Source of the DNA: JABJAG01 sp965222215
GTDB lineage: Bacteria; Pseudomonadota; Alphaproteobacteria; UBA6615
Reading direction: 5' to 3'
DNA length: 64,000 nt
NCBI GenBank assembly: GCA_965222215.1
Contig: OZ244931.1
Location: 2,356,001-2,420,000 of the forward strand
Part shown: one piece after another, positions 1-8,618 of the stretch
How positions within the stretch are numbered: position 1 is the first letter of the stretch
Layout: each line of letters starts with the position of its first letter
Notes under the pieces: model-generated
Told to the model about the DNA's origin: nothing
The model's input: only the letters and a program-made list of their open reading frames with translations
The model's database searches: none
Translations under genes and position numbers: made by a program

Positions 1-789
1 ATGACCCGGCTGGACGTCGGGAGCGCACCGGAAGTCCCCGACAGCCGTATCCGCGAGCTATCCGACGCGTCGCAGGCCTTCAACCGGATGATCGGGGCGC
101 TGCGGCTGTTCGAAACATACGTGCCCAAGCAGCTCGTCCTGCGCATGATGCAGAGCGGCGAATCGCTCGAAGCCACCGAGGAACGTGTTCTCACGATCAT
201 GTTCACGGATATCCGCGGGTTCTCGACGATCGCCGAACAAATGGAGGCCGCCGAGATCGCGGGCCTTCTCAACGAACATTTCAACATGCTGGCCGAGCCG
301 ATCGAGGCCGAGGGTGGAACCGTCGACAAGTATATCGGTGACGCAATCATGGCGTTCTGGGGCGCGCCGGAACAGATGCCCGACCATGCCGCGCGGGCCC
401 TGCGCGCCGCAGCGGAAATACAGCGTCGGGTCCATGCCGACAATGAGCGCCGGTCGGCCGCCGGCGAGCCGGCCCTCGCCGTGCGGGTCGGCGTTCATAC
501 GGGCTCCGTGGTCGTCGGCAACATCGGATCGCGCAACCGGATCAACTACACCATCGTCGGCGATGCCGTGAATATCGCCTCGCGGATCGATTCCATCGCC
601 AAGGAGATGGCCGTCGACGAGGACTGCATCGTGCTGGTGAGCGGCGATACGCTGGCCCACGCCGGGCAACAGGCCGGCGATCAGGCAGGTGACGGGTACA
701 CCACCGGCTCGCTCGGCGAACGCGAAATCCGCGGACGGGAGGGTACCGTTCCCATCTTCCGGCTGGACGCCTCGCCCGCCGGGCGCTAG
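1..789 (+). CDS. Class III adenylate/guanylate cyclase, C-terminal part (5' end outside window)
   Basis: Catalytic domain of a class III nucleotidyl cyclase, which makes a cyclic nucleotide from ATP (or GTP). Residues ~12-40 look like the end of a HAMP linker; the catalytic domain spans ~60-255. Visible are both metal aspartates (D70 in FTDIRGFS, D114 in IGDAIMAFW), the base-selecting pair K110 and T184 expected for an adenylate cyclase, and transition-state residues N191 and R195 in VGDAVNIASR. The frame is open to base 1, so sensor and membrane parts presumably lie upstream and the ATG at base 1 need not be the true start. A methyltransferase gene follows after 11 bases. ATP as substrate is inferred from the K/T pair. 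Confidence 0.9.
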   Translation: MTRLDVGSAPEVPDSRIRELSDASQAFNRMIGALRLFETYVPKQLVLRMMQSGESLEATEERVLTIMFTDIRGFSTIAEQMEAAEIAGLLNEHFNMLAEPIEAEGGTVDKYIGDAIMAFWGAPEQMPDHAARALRAAAEIQRRVHADNERRSAAGEPALAVRVGVHTGSVVVGNIGSRNRINYTIVGDAVNIASRIDSIAKEMAVDEDCIVLVSGDTLAHAGQQAGDQAGDGYTTGSLGEREIRGREGTVPIFRLDASPAGR

Positions 790-800
790 TCACGGTCTCC

Positions 801-1541
801 ATGAACAAGGAAGAACTGCAGCAACGCGTCGAGGCGTTTCCGTACTGGTATCACCGGATCGAGCTTCCCGGCGGGGTCGTCACCCCGGGCTGGGCGCCCC
901 TGTCCGTGGATGCCTACCGTATCCCCGACGACCTGACCGGCAAGCGCGTGCTCGACATCGGCGCATGGGACGGGTTCTGGAGCTTCGAGGCCCTCAAGCG
1001 CGGCGCCGAACAGGTGATCGCGATTGACGATTTCTCCGATTTCGTCGGCCAGATTTCAGAGGAAGACCGCAAGGCCTGGCAGACGTTCGACCTGTGCCGC
1101 GAGGCGCTGGGCCACGATCACGATCGCTGCCAGCGGCACGAGATGACGGTCTACGATCTGACCCCTGAGACATTCGGCACGTTCGACGTCGTGTTCTGTT
1201 TCGGCGTGCTCTACCACCTGCGCTGGCCAATGTACGCTATCGACAAACTGTCGGACGTGTGCAGCGGGGATCTGTTCATGGAATCGGCCGTCGCCGACGA
1301 CTACAGCGCCTACCGGGGCGGTCTCGGCAAGGGGTTCGGCGCCGACATGGTGGCCGAGTTCTACCCCAACGACGAGTACGGGGAGAACGAGACCAACTGG
1401 TGGGCGCCCACCCTTCGATGCATGGGCGGCATGGTCAAGGCCGCCGGGTTCGACACCGTGCGCGGCTGGAAGCTCACCGAAAACCCCGACCGCATTTCCC
1501 AGTGCCGGGGCTTTATCTGGGGCAGCAAACAGCCCGGGTAG
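801..1541 (+). CDS. SAM-dependent methyltransferase, DUF1698/CmoB-like
   Basis: A 246-residue class I methyltransferase. Motif I is VLDIGAWDGFWS (~50-61), the acidic ribose-binding residue is D76 in VIAIDD, and a post-motif DVVFCFGVLYHLRWP (~129-143) closely resembles the CmoB/DUF1698 signature. It lacks the N-terminal extension of true CmoB (about 320 residues), so assignment to tRNA wobble-uridine modification would be overreach; the substrate is unknown. The ATG lies 11 bases after the cyclase stop, so co-transcription is likely. Confidence 0.75.
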   Translation: MNKEELQQRVEAFPYWYHRIELPGGVVTPGWAPLSVDAYRIPDDLTGKRVLDIGAWDGFWSFEALKRGAEQVIAIDDFSDFVGQISEEDRKAWQTFDLCREALGHDHDRCQRHEMTVYDLTPETFGTFDVVFCFGVLYHLRWPMYAIDKLSDVCSGDLFMESAVADDYSAYRGGLGKGFGADMVAEFYPNDEYGENETNWWAPTLRCMGGMVKAAGFDTVRGWKLTENPDRISQCRGFIWGSKQPG

Positions 1542-1560
1542 GCCGGCTTTTTGAAGCGGC
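1542..1560. terminator. Possible shared hairpin between convergent genes
   Basis: GCCG(G)CTT and AAGCGGC form a 7-bp stem with one bulged G and a TTTG loop, between the ends of two convergent genes. T-rich sequence follows on the plus strand. The stem is short and touches coding sequence, so this is only a candidate bidirectional terminator. Confidence 0.3.
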
Positions 1561-1748
1561 TAGCTTTTCGCTTTTTCCTTGCCCGCCTCTTCGGCCTTCT
1601 TGAGCTCTTTGCCCTGCTCGCCCTCCAGCGCATTGCGCGCCTTTTCGGCTTTCTCGGTCACGTTGACCGACTTGGCGGTCTCTTTAGCGTTCTCGTTGTA
1701 CTCGCGGGCCGCCTCTCGATTGCCCTCACCCTGGTTCTTTCCCGACAT
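1560..1748 (-). CDS. Small charged alpha-helical protein
   Basis: A 62-residue, very hydrophilic protein rich in Lys, Glu, Ala and Asn, starting MSGKNQGEGNREAAREY and probably one long helix with no membrane segment. An AGGAG ribosome site sits 8 bases before the ATG, supporting translation. It lies 77 bases downstream of the carboxylase gene on the same strand. The composition recalls small stress-associated proteins such as the CsbD type, but I recognise no defined family and assign no function. Confidence 0.6.
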   Translation of the reverse strand: MSGKNQGEGNREAAREYNENAKETAKSVNVTEKAEKARNALEGEQGKELKKAEEAGKEKAKS

Positions 1749-1825
1749 GCTGCATCTCCTGTCATCGAATGATTGGGTCGTTCATTCAGATAACGAAGAA
1801 AGACGCGCCTTGTTCCACCGGCGCA

Positions 1826-3358
1826 TCACAGCGGGATGTTGTCGTGCTTCTTCCAGGGGTTTTCGAGCTGCTTGTCCGCGAGCATGCGCAGGCCCCGGCA
1901 GATGCGCCGGCGTGTGCTGTGGGGATAGATCACGTCGTCGATGAAGCCCTTCTGGGCCGCCACGAACGGGTTGGCGAAGCGTTTGCGGTACTCCTCCGTC
2001 CGCGCTTCGATCTTCTCCGGATCGTCGCGATCCTCGCGATAGATAATCTCCACCGCGCCCTTCGGGCCCATCACGGCGATTTCCGCCGTGGGCCATGCGT
2101 AGTTCAGATCGCCCCGGATATGCTTCGACGACATCACATCGTACGCACCGCCATAGGCCTTGCGCGTGATCACGGTGACTTTCGGCACCGTCGCCTGGGC
2201 ATAGGCAAACAGCAGCTTCGCGCCATGCTTGATGATCCCGCCATATTCCTGGGACGTCCCCGGCAGGAATCCCGGCACGTCGACGAAGGTGACGATCGGA
2301 ATGTTGAAGCAGTCGCAGAAGCGCACGAAACGCGCGGCCTTCTTGGATGAGTCGATATCGAGGCAGCCCGCCAGCACCATCGGCTGGTTCGCGACGAAAC
2401 CGACCGTGCGGCCCTCCATGCGTCCGAAGCCGACGATGATATTCGCGGCATGGTCCGCCTGGAGTTCGAAAAAATCACCCTCGTCCACGACCTTCTCGAT
2501 CAATTCCTTCATGTCGTAGGGCTTCTGCGGATCCGGCGGCACCAGCGTGTCGAGCGATGGCTCCTCGCGGTCGAACGGGTCGCTCGTCGGCCAGACCGGC
2601 GGATCCTCGCGATTGTTCATCGGCACGAAATCGAAGAAGCGGCGCAACTCGAGCAGCGTGTCCACGTCGTTGTCGAAAGCCCCGTCGGCCACGCTGGACT
2701 TCGTCGTGTGGGTGGACGCACCGCCCAGCTCTTCCTGGGTCACCTCCTCGTGGGTCACCGTCTTGACCACCTCCGGACCGGTGACGAACATGTAGGAGGT
2801 ATCCCGCACCATGAAGATGAAGTCGGTCATGGCCGGCGAATACACAGCGCCGCCGGCGCACGGGCCCATGATCGCCGAGATCTGGGGAATCACGCCGGAC
2901 GCATTCACGTTTCGCTGGAACACATCCGCATACCCCGCGAGAGAGCCGACGCCCTCCTGGATGCGTGCGCCGCCGGAATCGTTCAACCCGATCAGCGGCG
3001 CGCCGACATTCATGGCCATGTCCATGACCTTGCAGATCTTCTGGGCGTGCGCTTCGGAAAGCGAGCCGCCGAACACCGTGAAGTCCTGCGAGAATACGAA
3101 TACCTTGCGGCCGTTGATCAGGCCCCAGCCCGTGACCACACCGTCGCCGGGGATCGGCTCGATATCGGCCGTCAGTTCGTTCGGCGGCTGTTCGACAAAC
3201 ATGTCGAATTCCTCGAACGAGTTCTCATCGAGCAGCAGTTCGAGCCGTTCGCGGGCGGTCAGCTTGCCCTTGGCGTGCTGGGCCTCGATGCGACGTTCGC
3301 CGCCGCCCAGCCGCGCGCGGTCACGTCGCGCTTCCAGTTGGTCCAGAATGTCCTGCAT
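1826..3358 (-). CDS. pccB: Propionyl-CoA carboxylase beta subunit (carboxyltransferase)
   Basis: A 510-residue biotin-dependent carboxyltransferase that moves CO2 from carboxybiotin to an acyl-CoA, normally propionyl-CoA to methylmalonyl-CoA. Both crotonase-like halves are complete, with oxyanion segments LNDSGGARIQEG (N half) and FVDVPGFLPG (C half). The Asp in GAYDVMSSKH is the residue typical of propionyl- rather than long-chain-specific subunits. I start at MQDILDQLEARR because a GGGGAC site precedes it and this gives the usual family length; an open frame extends 15 codons upstream. The biotin-carrying alpha subunit is not in the window. Confidence 0.93.
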   Translation of the reverse strand: MQDILDQLEARRDRARLGGGERRIEAQHAKGKLTARERLELLLDENSFEEFDMFVEQPPNELTADIEPIPGDGVVTGWGLINGRKVFVFSQDFTVFGGSLSEAHAQKICKVMDMAMNVGAPLIGLNDSGGARIQEGVGSLAGYADVFQRNVNASGVIPQISAIMGPCAGGAVYSPAMTDFIFMVRDTSYMFVTGPEVVKTVTHEEVTQEELGGASTHTTKSSVADGAFDNDVDTLLELRRFFDFVPMNNREDPPVWPTSDPFDREEPSLDTLVPPDPQKPYDMKELIEKVVDEGDFFELQADHAANIIVGFGRMEGRTVGFVANQPMVLAGCLDIDSSKKAARFVRFCDCFNIPIVTFVDVPGFLPGTSQEYGGIIKHGAKLLFAYAQATVPKVTVITRKAYGGAYDVMSSKHIRGDLNYAWPTAEIAVMGPKGAVEIIYREDRDDPEKIEARTEEYRKRFANPFVAAQKGFIDDVIYPHSTRRRICRGLRMLADKQLENPWKKHDNIPL

Positions 3359-3475
3359 GGCTCGTCCCCGAATACCTGGCCCGAATGCTTGGGCCGAATA
3401 CATGACCCAATTGCTTGGATCGCGGCAAATGCATAGCAGTTTTCGGGGGATTCAAACCAGATCGGGCCCGCGATC

Positions 3476-4177
3476 TCAGTCTGCGCGCAGGAGAGCGACA
3501 AACGCGGCCGCCTGTTCCAGTTCCGCCTTCAAGAGCGCGCGCCGCTCCAGCGCCTCGGCATCCTCGCCCCAGATCTCGTTCTGGAAGTCCTCGTCGAGCT
3601 GGCTGGCCTCGCAGGCGGATGCCGCATCGATATGCGCGCGCATCAGCGCAAGCGCGATCACGAGGGAACCGCTGGCGGCCGTCGCCACGCCCAGCGCGGC
3701 AAGCTCGAAAGGATCGTGTCCCCGCACCACCTCGCGCAGGTGCGACAGGGTTTCCGGCACCTGATCGAGAGGCGTAACTCCCTCGGTCGCTTCGAGCCGG
3801 ACCCCGAATTCCTCGTGCGCCCAGTCGAGCAACGGCTCCCATGCGCTCGACTGCCGCAGCACCAGCGCCTGCGGTGACGGTGCCCGGTAACAGACAAGGT
3901 CCGTTTCCGCGTATCCGGCAATCCGGTCGACAAAGGCTTCGTTGTCGCCGCTCGCCCGGTCGATGGCCGTGGCGGCGATCCGCATGAAGGGCATCGTATC
4001 GGGATCGATCTGCTCGCCCTGATCGCGCCATTCGACGGCAATGGCATCGGCGAGCGCCGCGCCGGGTACGTTCAACGCCCGGCGCAGGGGTGTCCGGACG
4101 GGCCGGCCGTCCAGGTGAACGGCGAACCCCGACGGCGCCTCATCGACAACCGCGACATCCTTGTAAAAACGCTTCAT
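3476..4177 (-). CDS. ATP12-family F1-ATPase assembly chaperone
   Basis: A 233-residue protein matching ATP12, which holds the F1 alpha subunit during ATP synthase assembly; the family is typical of alphaproteobacteria and mitochondria. The N-terminal MKRFYKDVAVV and LDGRPVRTPLRR segments and the central AIAVEWRDQGEQIDPDTMP are family hallmarks. In many relatives this gene sits beside a RluC-type pseudouridine synthase; here an AsmA gene lies between them, only 17 bases upstream of this start. Confidence 0.9.
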   Translation of the reverse strand: MKRFYKDVAVVDEAPSGFAVHLDGRPVRTPLRRALNVPGAALADAIAVEWRDQGEQIDPDTMPFMRIAATAIDRASGDNEAFVDRIAGYAETDLVCYRAPSPQALVLRQSSAWEPLLDWAHEEFGVRLEATEGVTPLDQVPETLSHLREVVRGHDPFELAALGVATAASGSLVIALALMRAHIDAASACEASQLDEDFQNEIWGEDAEALERRALLKAELEQAAAFVALLRAD

Positions 4178-4194
4178 CCCCGAACCCGGTCGTT

Positions 4195-7122
4195 CTACTG
4201 GCCGAGAACGCCCTTGAGGCCCTTGCCCACGCCTTCGAGGACCTTGCCCGGCGCGTTCAACACACCTCCGCCGGAACCCTTCTCCAATGGCACAGAGGGT
4301 GTCGCGCCCGAATTCTCACCCGACTTTTCCGCAAATTTAACGCAGGGATGATCGTTGCCGCCCATTTCGGTCAAGCCGATCAGCGCGGACGGCGGAAACA
4401 CGATCGCGCCGAAAATACTGCCGAGCTTCACAAGCGAGCCGACGGCATCGGGGCTGAACCCCGGGTCCCCGAGCGGGCCGGTGATGTTCACCGGCACCGC
4501 GAGGCTCAGGTCGAGACCGCGCGGCGACGGCGTGACCTTCAGGCCGTATCGCTCTTCCTTGAGATTGATATCCCCCCCGATTGCGAGCGAAATCACCTCC
4601 GTGTTGAGGACACCGACCTTGCTGTTCGCGATGCCGTTCTCGATCTGGAAATCGTTCGCCAGGCAGTCGACGACCACCCATTCCTTCTTGCCGAGAACCT
4701 CGCCGATACTCGAGAACACGCCACTCACATAGCCGAGACCCTCGTTTCGCATCCGGCCCTGCCCCATCAGCACACGGATATGACCGTTCGAGGTGCCCAT
4801 GATCTCGGCAACGGAACTGCCGGAACCTGAGAGAGAGATATTCACCGCGCCGTCGCCCTGCAACACGTCGAGATTTGCGAAATCCTGCAAAAGCTGTCCG
4901 ACCGCAACCTTTGGCGCACTCAGTGACGCCGCGACCAGCGGAGTGCCGGCGCTCGCATCGACGCTCAGGGAGCCGCTGATCCGACTGCCCGCATAGTTCG
5001 CGGCCAACGGCCGGATGTTGAGCGCCTTGTCTTCCAGGATCACACGGACATCGACGTCCTTGTACGTCCCGTACGGAGAAATAAATTCTCCCGACTTCAG
5101 GGATACGTCCGCCCGTGCAGCGTCGAGCAGATCGAGCGGCAGCGGGTCGGTCGGGAATACCCGGCCATCACTCGCCTTGTTCTCGGCGTCCCGTTTCGCC
5201 TCCTCTCTCGTGATCTGCTCGGGTTTCTGGACCGGCGTCGTGTCCGGAAAGAACTTGGTCAGGTCGAACTTCGGGGCCACAAGCGCCGCGTTGACGACCG
5301 GAATGTCGCCCGCCAGATCCACCTGCCCGCCTCCCGTCAGCTCGGAGTCCTCGAAGGCGATGCGAAGATTATCGAAGCTCGCCTGCTTGGCGTCGCCCTG
5401 CAGCGAAACCGTCAAATCGACCGGGCCTACATCCGGCAACGGCGCCCCGACGAAAGGCTCCAGCAATTTGAGCGACTGCTTGTCGGCCACAAGCGTCACG
5501 TCATAGGTCGCCACGAGGTCGTCCGGGTCGGTACGGTCGAAATCGGCCTGACCCGTCACACGACTGTTGTCGATCTGGACGCCATCGAGGGTGATCTTCG
5601 CCTTGTCCAGCGTTCCCTTGGCCTGCACGCCGCCGTTCACCGTGCCCAGATCGGCCACGTCTCCTCCGACATACGGACGCAGGATTTCAAGCGACTGGGC
5701 ATCGGTTTTCAGGTTGATATCGTATTCGACCGATGGGGTTTTCCGGATATTGGTGGCCGTCAGTTGCCCGGTCAGAGTGCTGCGATCCGCAGCCACGTCG
5801 GTGATCTCGACGCGCGCCTTGTTCGTGTCGCCGACCGCGCGAATTGTGCCCTTGATCGGCCCGAGCGCCGGCAGTGCAGTGCCGACAAACGGCTCGACGA
5901 TGTCGAGGGTCTGCCCGTCGGCGGTCAGCGTCACGTCGTACTGCACGGATGGCGGGGTGCTGCGAAGATTGGCCGTTATCGAGCCGGTCAGTTTGCTCCT
6001 GTCGGCCGTCACCGCGTTGGGTTCGAGGCGAACCTGATTAAGGTCTCCGACAATATTCACGTTCCCGGTCAGCGGTCCGAGCCGCTCCAGCGGCATGCCC
6101 ACATAGGGTGAAACGAGGCCCAAATCCTGCCCGTTCAGCGCCAGCTTCAGGTTGTAGTCCGCCGCGCCGCGATCGGTGTCGAGCTCGGCCTTGCCGGTGA
6201 TGAGGGTTTTCTCCGCGGCGATGCGGATATCTTCGACGACAGGCGCTTCGGTCTTGCCGGTCACATGAGCGCTGATCTCAACCGGCCCGAGCTTGGGCAG
6301 AGCCGTGGTGACGAACGGCTGAATTGTCCGCAACCCGTTGCCGTTGATTGCGATGCTGATGTCGACACCGTCGGGATTGGAGGGCTGGCGCACGCCGCCG
6401 TCGATGGCCACGGTATAACCGAGGATTTCGCCCGCGAGATTGACAGGCACGGGATCGCTGCCCGAGAGGATCGCGTCCGACGTGCCCACCTGCCCGACCA
6501 GCAGGATCGACGCCACATTCTCGTCGAGGGTCAGCTTTCCGTCCACATCGACATCCAGCGGCGCGCCGGGGCTTTCCGGAACCGCGACCGCCCGGTCGAG
6601 GGATGCCACCATAGTCCGATCGCTGACGGCATCCTTGACCGTGACCTTCACATTTTCGATCCGGACCTGGGCGACACCGACTGCCGTACCGCCGCCGGTA
6701 CCCTCGTCCGGATCTTCGGCCTCCTCACCCGTTTCGAAGTCCAGGTTGCTGCGGCCTTCCGCATCGGTTTCGATCAGAACATCCGCATCGCGCACGACAA
6801 TCCGCTCGATATCCACGGCGCCCGTCAAAAGCGGCAGCAGCCGGATTTCCACTTCGGCGAGCCCCAGCGTCGCCATTTCGGGACGGCTGCCCCATTCGGC
6901 GTTCGCGAACGATACCTCGCGTACGACAACACGCGTCGTCGCGCCCAAATCCAGGTCAATAGGACCGGCGAACGTGATCTTGCGCCCGGTCGCGTCCTCG
7001 ACCATCGCCGAAAGCCGATCCTTGTGATCGTTGGGATCGAGGTTCAGCACGACAGCCACGAGCGCGACGACAAGCGCCACGATCAGGATGCCCAGGATCT
7101 TGAGAACGGTTTTGAGTCGCAT
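4195..7122 (-). CDS. AsmA-family envelope protein with internal tandem repeats
   Basis: A 975-residue protein with one N-terminal membrane segment (~5-25), an AsmA N-terminal domain (~26-180, with LDLGATTRVVVREV), a repeated middle region, and a C-terminal AsmA_2-like domain. AsmA-like proteins are anchored in the inner membrane, project into the periplasm and are linked to lipid transport to the outer membrane. I start at MRLKTVLKILG because AAGGTGG lies 5 bases before it; an ATG five codons upstream has no ribosome site. About residues 253-611 hold five copies of a ~72-residue unit. The lipid cargo is unknown. Confidence 0.88.
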   Translation of the reverse strand: MRLKTVLKILGILIVALVVALVAVVLNLDPNDHKDRLSAMVEDATGRKITFAGPIDLDLGATTRVVVREVSFANAEWGSRPEMATLGLAEVEIRLLPLLTGAVDIERIVVRDADVLIETDAEGRSNLDFETGEEAEDPDEGTGGGTAVGVAQVRIENVKVTVKDAVSDRTMVASLDRAVAVPESPGAPLDVDVDGKLTLDENVASILLVGQVGTSDAILSGSDPVPVNLAGEILGYTVAIDGGVRQPSNPDGVDISIAINGNGLRTIQPFVTTALPKLGPVEISAHVTGKTEAPVVEDIRIAAEKTLITGKAELDTDRGAADYNLKLALNGQDLGLVSPYVGMPLERLGPLTGNVNIVGDLNQVRLEPNAVTADRSKLTGSITANLRSTPPSVQYDVTLTADGQTLDIVEPFVGTALPALGPIKGTIRAVGDTNKARVEITDVAADRSTLTGQLTATNIRKTPSVEYDINLKTDAQSLEILRPYVGGDVADLGTVNGGVQAKGTLDKAKITLDGVQIDNSRVTGQADFDRTDPDDLVATYDVTLVADKQSLKLLEPFVGAPLPDVGPVDLTVSLQGDAKQASFDNLRIAFEDSELTGGGQVDLAGDIPVVNAALVAPKFDLTKFFPDTTPVQKPEQITREEAKRDAENKASDGRVFPTDPLPLDLLDAARADVSLKSGEFISPYGTYKDVDVRVILEDKALNIRPLAANYAGSRISGSLSVDASAGTPLVAASLSAPKVAVGQLLQDFANLDVLQGDGAVNISLSGSGSSVAEIMGTSNGHIRVLMGQGRMRNEGLGYVSGVFSSIGEVLGKKEWVVVDCLANDFQIENGIANSKVGVLNTEVISLAIGGDINLKEERYGLKVTPSPRGLDLSLAVPVNITGPLGDPGFSPDAVGSLVKLGSIFGAIVFPPSALIGLTEMGGNDHPCVKFAEKSGENSGATPSVPLEKGSGGGVLNAPGKVLEGVGKGLKGVLGQ
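5290..6366 (-). repeat. Five tandem ~72-codon repeats inside the AsmA gene
   Basis: Each unit has a beta-rich segment, then P(F/Y)VG...LGP, then a D.(S/T).(L/V)TG turn. The PFV/PYVG landmark recurs at residues 269, 339, 411, 483 and 556, a spacing of 70-73. The copies are diverged in sequence, so this is a protein-level repeat and not recent DNA duplication. Confidence 0.8.
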
Positions 7123-7217
7123 ACGGACCACCTTCATTCGAAAAAGTCAGCCACACGTGTAACGCGGGCGAGCGCAAATCGCTCCAATATTTCGTGGACT
7201 GGTCTTAGCGCATCGAC

Positions 7218-7245
7218 GGCCCGGGTTCGATTCCCCTGCCCTCCA
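7218..7245 (+). other. tRNA/tmRNA-like 3' end fragment
   Basis: The sequence contains a T-loop signature GGTTCGATTCC flanked by short G and C runs, then CTGCCCTCCA, resembling the T-arm and acceptor end of a tRNA or tmRNA. No matching 5' acceptor strand, D-arm or anticodon arm is visible upstream, and the 138-base gap between rluC and the AsmA gene cannot hold a full tmRNA. It may be an attachment-site remnant left by an integrated element, or chance resemblance. Confidence 0.3.
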
Positions 7246-7275
7246 ATTCGGGAATAGCCTTGAAATCGCCCCAGT

Positions 7276-8241
7276 TCAGGGCATTTCGGTGCGAAATCCA
7301 ACGAATTTCCAGCTCGCTGCGAGTTCGTCGTCCAGCGGCGCGGCCAGTTCCAGGCGTTCACCCGTCTCCGGGTGCGAAAGGACGAGCGAGCGGGCGTGCA
7401 GGTGCAGCCGCTTCGGCAGTCCCGGCAAAAAGCTGTCGCGCCCGCCATACTTGCCGTCGCCCAGGATCGGGTTGCCCATCGCCGCGCAATGCGCACGCAG
7501 CTGGTGCGTGCGGCCGGTTCGCGGGCGCAACTCCAGCCAGGTCAGGCGCTGGGCCGCCTGTTCGAGAATCCGGTAGTCGGTTTCGGCATGCTGTCCTTCA
7601 TCGGTGAACTGCATGCGTTCGCTGCCGGCGTCGCCGCGCTTGGCCAGCGGTGCATCGATCGTGCCGGCCTCGATATCCGGCACGCCCAGGACAAGCGCCC
7701 AGTACATCTTCTCCATCGTTCGGCCCTGAAACTCCTTGCTCAGCGCCCGGGCCGCCTGGCGATTGCGGGCCAGGATCAGCAGCCCGCTCGTGTCCTTGTC
7801 CAGGCGATGGACCAGCCGCGGACGGTCGGGCGCGTCGAAACGCAATGCATCGAGCATGCCGTCGAGGTGCCGGGGGGTCTTCGTGCCTCCCTGCACGGCC
7901 AGCCCGGCCGGCTTGTTGATCGCGATCAGCGCGTCATCGCGATAGAGAACCCGCGCGCGCAGCTCGTCCGCCGCCCCGTCGTCGACAGGCCGGGGCCGGT
8001 TGCCGGATTGCTCGGCGGCTCCCGCCATCGGCGGCAAGCGTAGTTGCTGTCCCGCCGAAAGCCTGCCGCCCGGCTTTGCGCGGCTGCCATCAACCCGCAC
8101 CTGCCCGGTCCGCAGCCACTTGGCGAGCTGGCCATAGCCGATGTCGGGATAGTGCCGCTTGAACCAGCGATCGACCCGCACACCGTCGTCATCCGGGGCC
8201 ACCTCGACATGGCGAACGCCGCTTGCCGCTTTCCCGCTCAT
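7276..8241 (-). CDS. rluC: RluC/RluA-family 23S rRNA pseudouridine synthase
   Basis: A 321-residue pseudouridine synthase. An S4 RNA-binding domain occupies ~20-70 (VRVDRWFKRHYPDIGYGQLA), and the catalytic motif HRLDKDTSG carries the nucleophile D148. RTHQLRAH and ILGDGKYGG are further family blocks. I start at MSGKAASG because its ATG overlaps the crcB stop as ATGA, implying translational coupling; the frame runs open far upstream through crcB, but that stretch is not protein-like. It probably modifies 23S rRNA near positions 955/2504/2580, by family analogy. Confidence 0.88.
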   Translation of the reverse strand: MSGKAASGVRHVEVAPDDDGVRVDRWFKRHYPDIGYGQLAKWLRTGQVRVDGSRAKPGGRLSAGQQLRLPPMAGAAEQSGNRPRPVDDGAADELRARVLYRDDALIAINKPAGLAVQGGTKTPRHLDGMLDALRFDAPDRPRLVHRLDKDTSGLLILARNRQAARALSKEFQGRTMEKMYWALVLGVPDIEAGTIDAPLAKRGDAGSERMQFTDEGQHAETDYRILEQAAQRLTWLELRPRTGRTHQLRAHCAAMGNPILGDGKYGGRDSFLPGLPKRLHLHARSLVLSHPETGERLELAAPLDDELAASWKFVGFRTEMP

Positions 8242-8618
8242 GCGAACACCGCCCGCGCCAGCCGCAACCCGGCGAACAGCGCGCCGACCGACGCGATCAC
8301 CGAAACCAAAACGTAGAGGCCCGACATAACCGCCTCGCCACGCTCGTAAAGCGTCACCACGTCCAGTGAGAAGGTTGAGAAGGTCGTGAAGGCGCCGAGG
8401 AAACCGACTGTGAGCAGGGCCCGCATTTCCGGCGACACCGTCCACGACACCGCCATCACATGGATCAGCATGCCCATCAGCAGCGATCCGAGGACATTCA
8501 CGGTCAGTGTGCCCCATGGAAAGTTCATTCCGAGCAGGGAGCCCATCGCCACGTTGACGAAGTGGCGGCCCACGGCCCCAAGCGCACCGCCGGCCGCGAT
8601 CGCAAGCACCATGTTCAT
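8238..8618 (-). CDS. crcB: Fluoride channel CrcB/Fluc
   Basis: A 126-residue membrane protein with four hydrophobic segments, the usual size of a Fluc subunit. Family blocks GGALGAVGRH, GTLTVNVLGS and GFLGAFTTFSTFSLD are present; the last lines the fluoride pore in the dual-topology dimer. It exports fluoride across the inner membrane. It overlaps the upstream rarA stop and the downstream rluC start by 4 bases each. I see no fluoride riboswitch upstream, since the gene is embedded in the run. Confidence 0.93.
   Translation of the reverse strand: MNMVLAIAAGGALGAVGRHFVNVAMGSLLGMNFPWGTLTVNVLGSLLMGMLIHVMAVSWTVSPEMRALLTVGFLGAFTTFSTFSLDVVTLYERGEAVMSGLYVLVSVIASVGALFAGLRLARAVFA

Noticed and set aside
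3359..3475. GGCCC/GGGCC hairpin between ATP12 and pccB as a terminator
   Set aside because: The stem is five pairs with an eight-base loop and no T-run; too weak to list.
7138..7275. A complete permuted (two-piece) tmRNA gene
   Set aside because: Only a T-arm/acceptor-like fragment is present; the gap is too short and no 5' tmRNA start or tag reading frame is visible.
8238..8618. Fluoride riboswitch upstream of crcB
   Set aside because: crcB overlaps rarA, leaving no leader, and no riboswitch-like sequence was seen.
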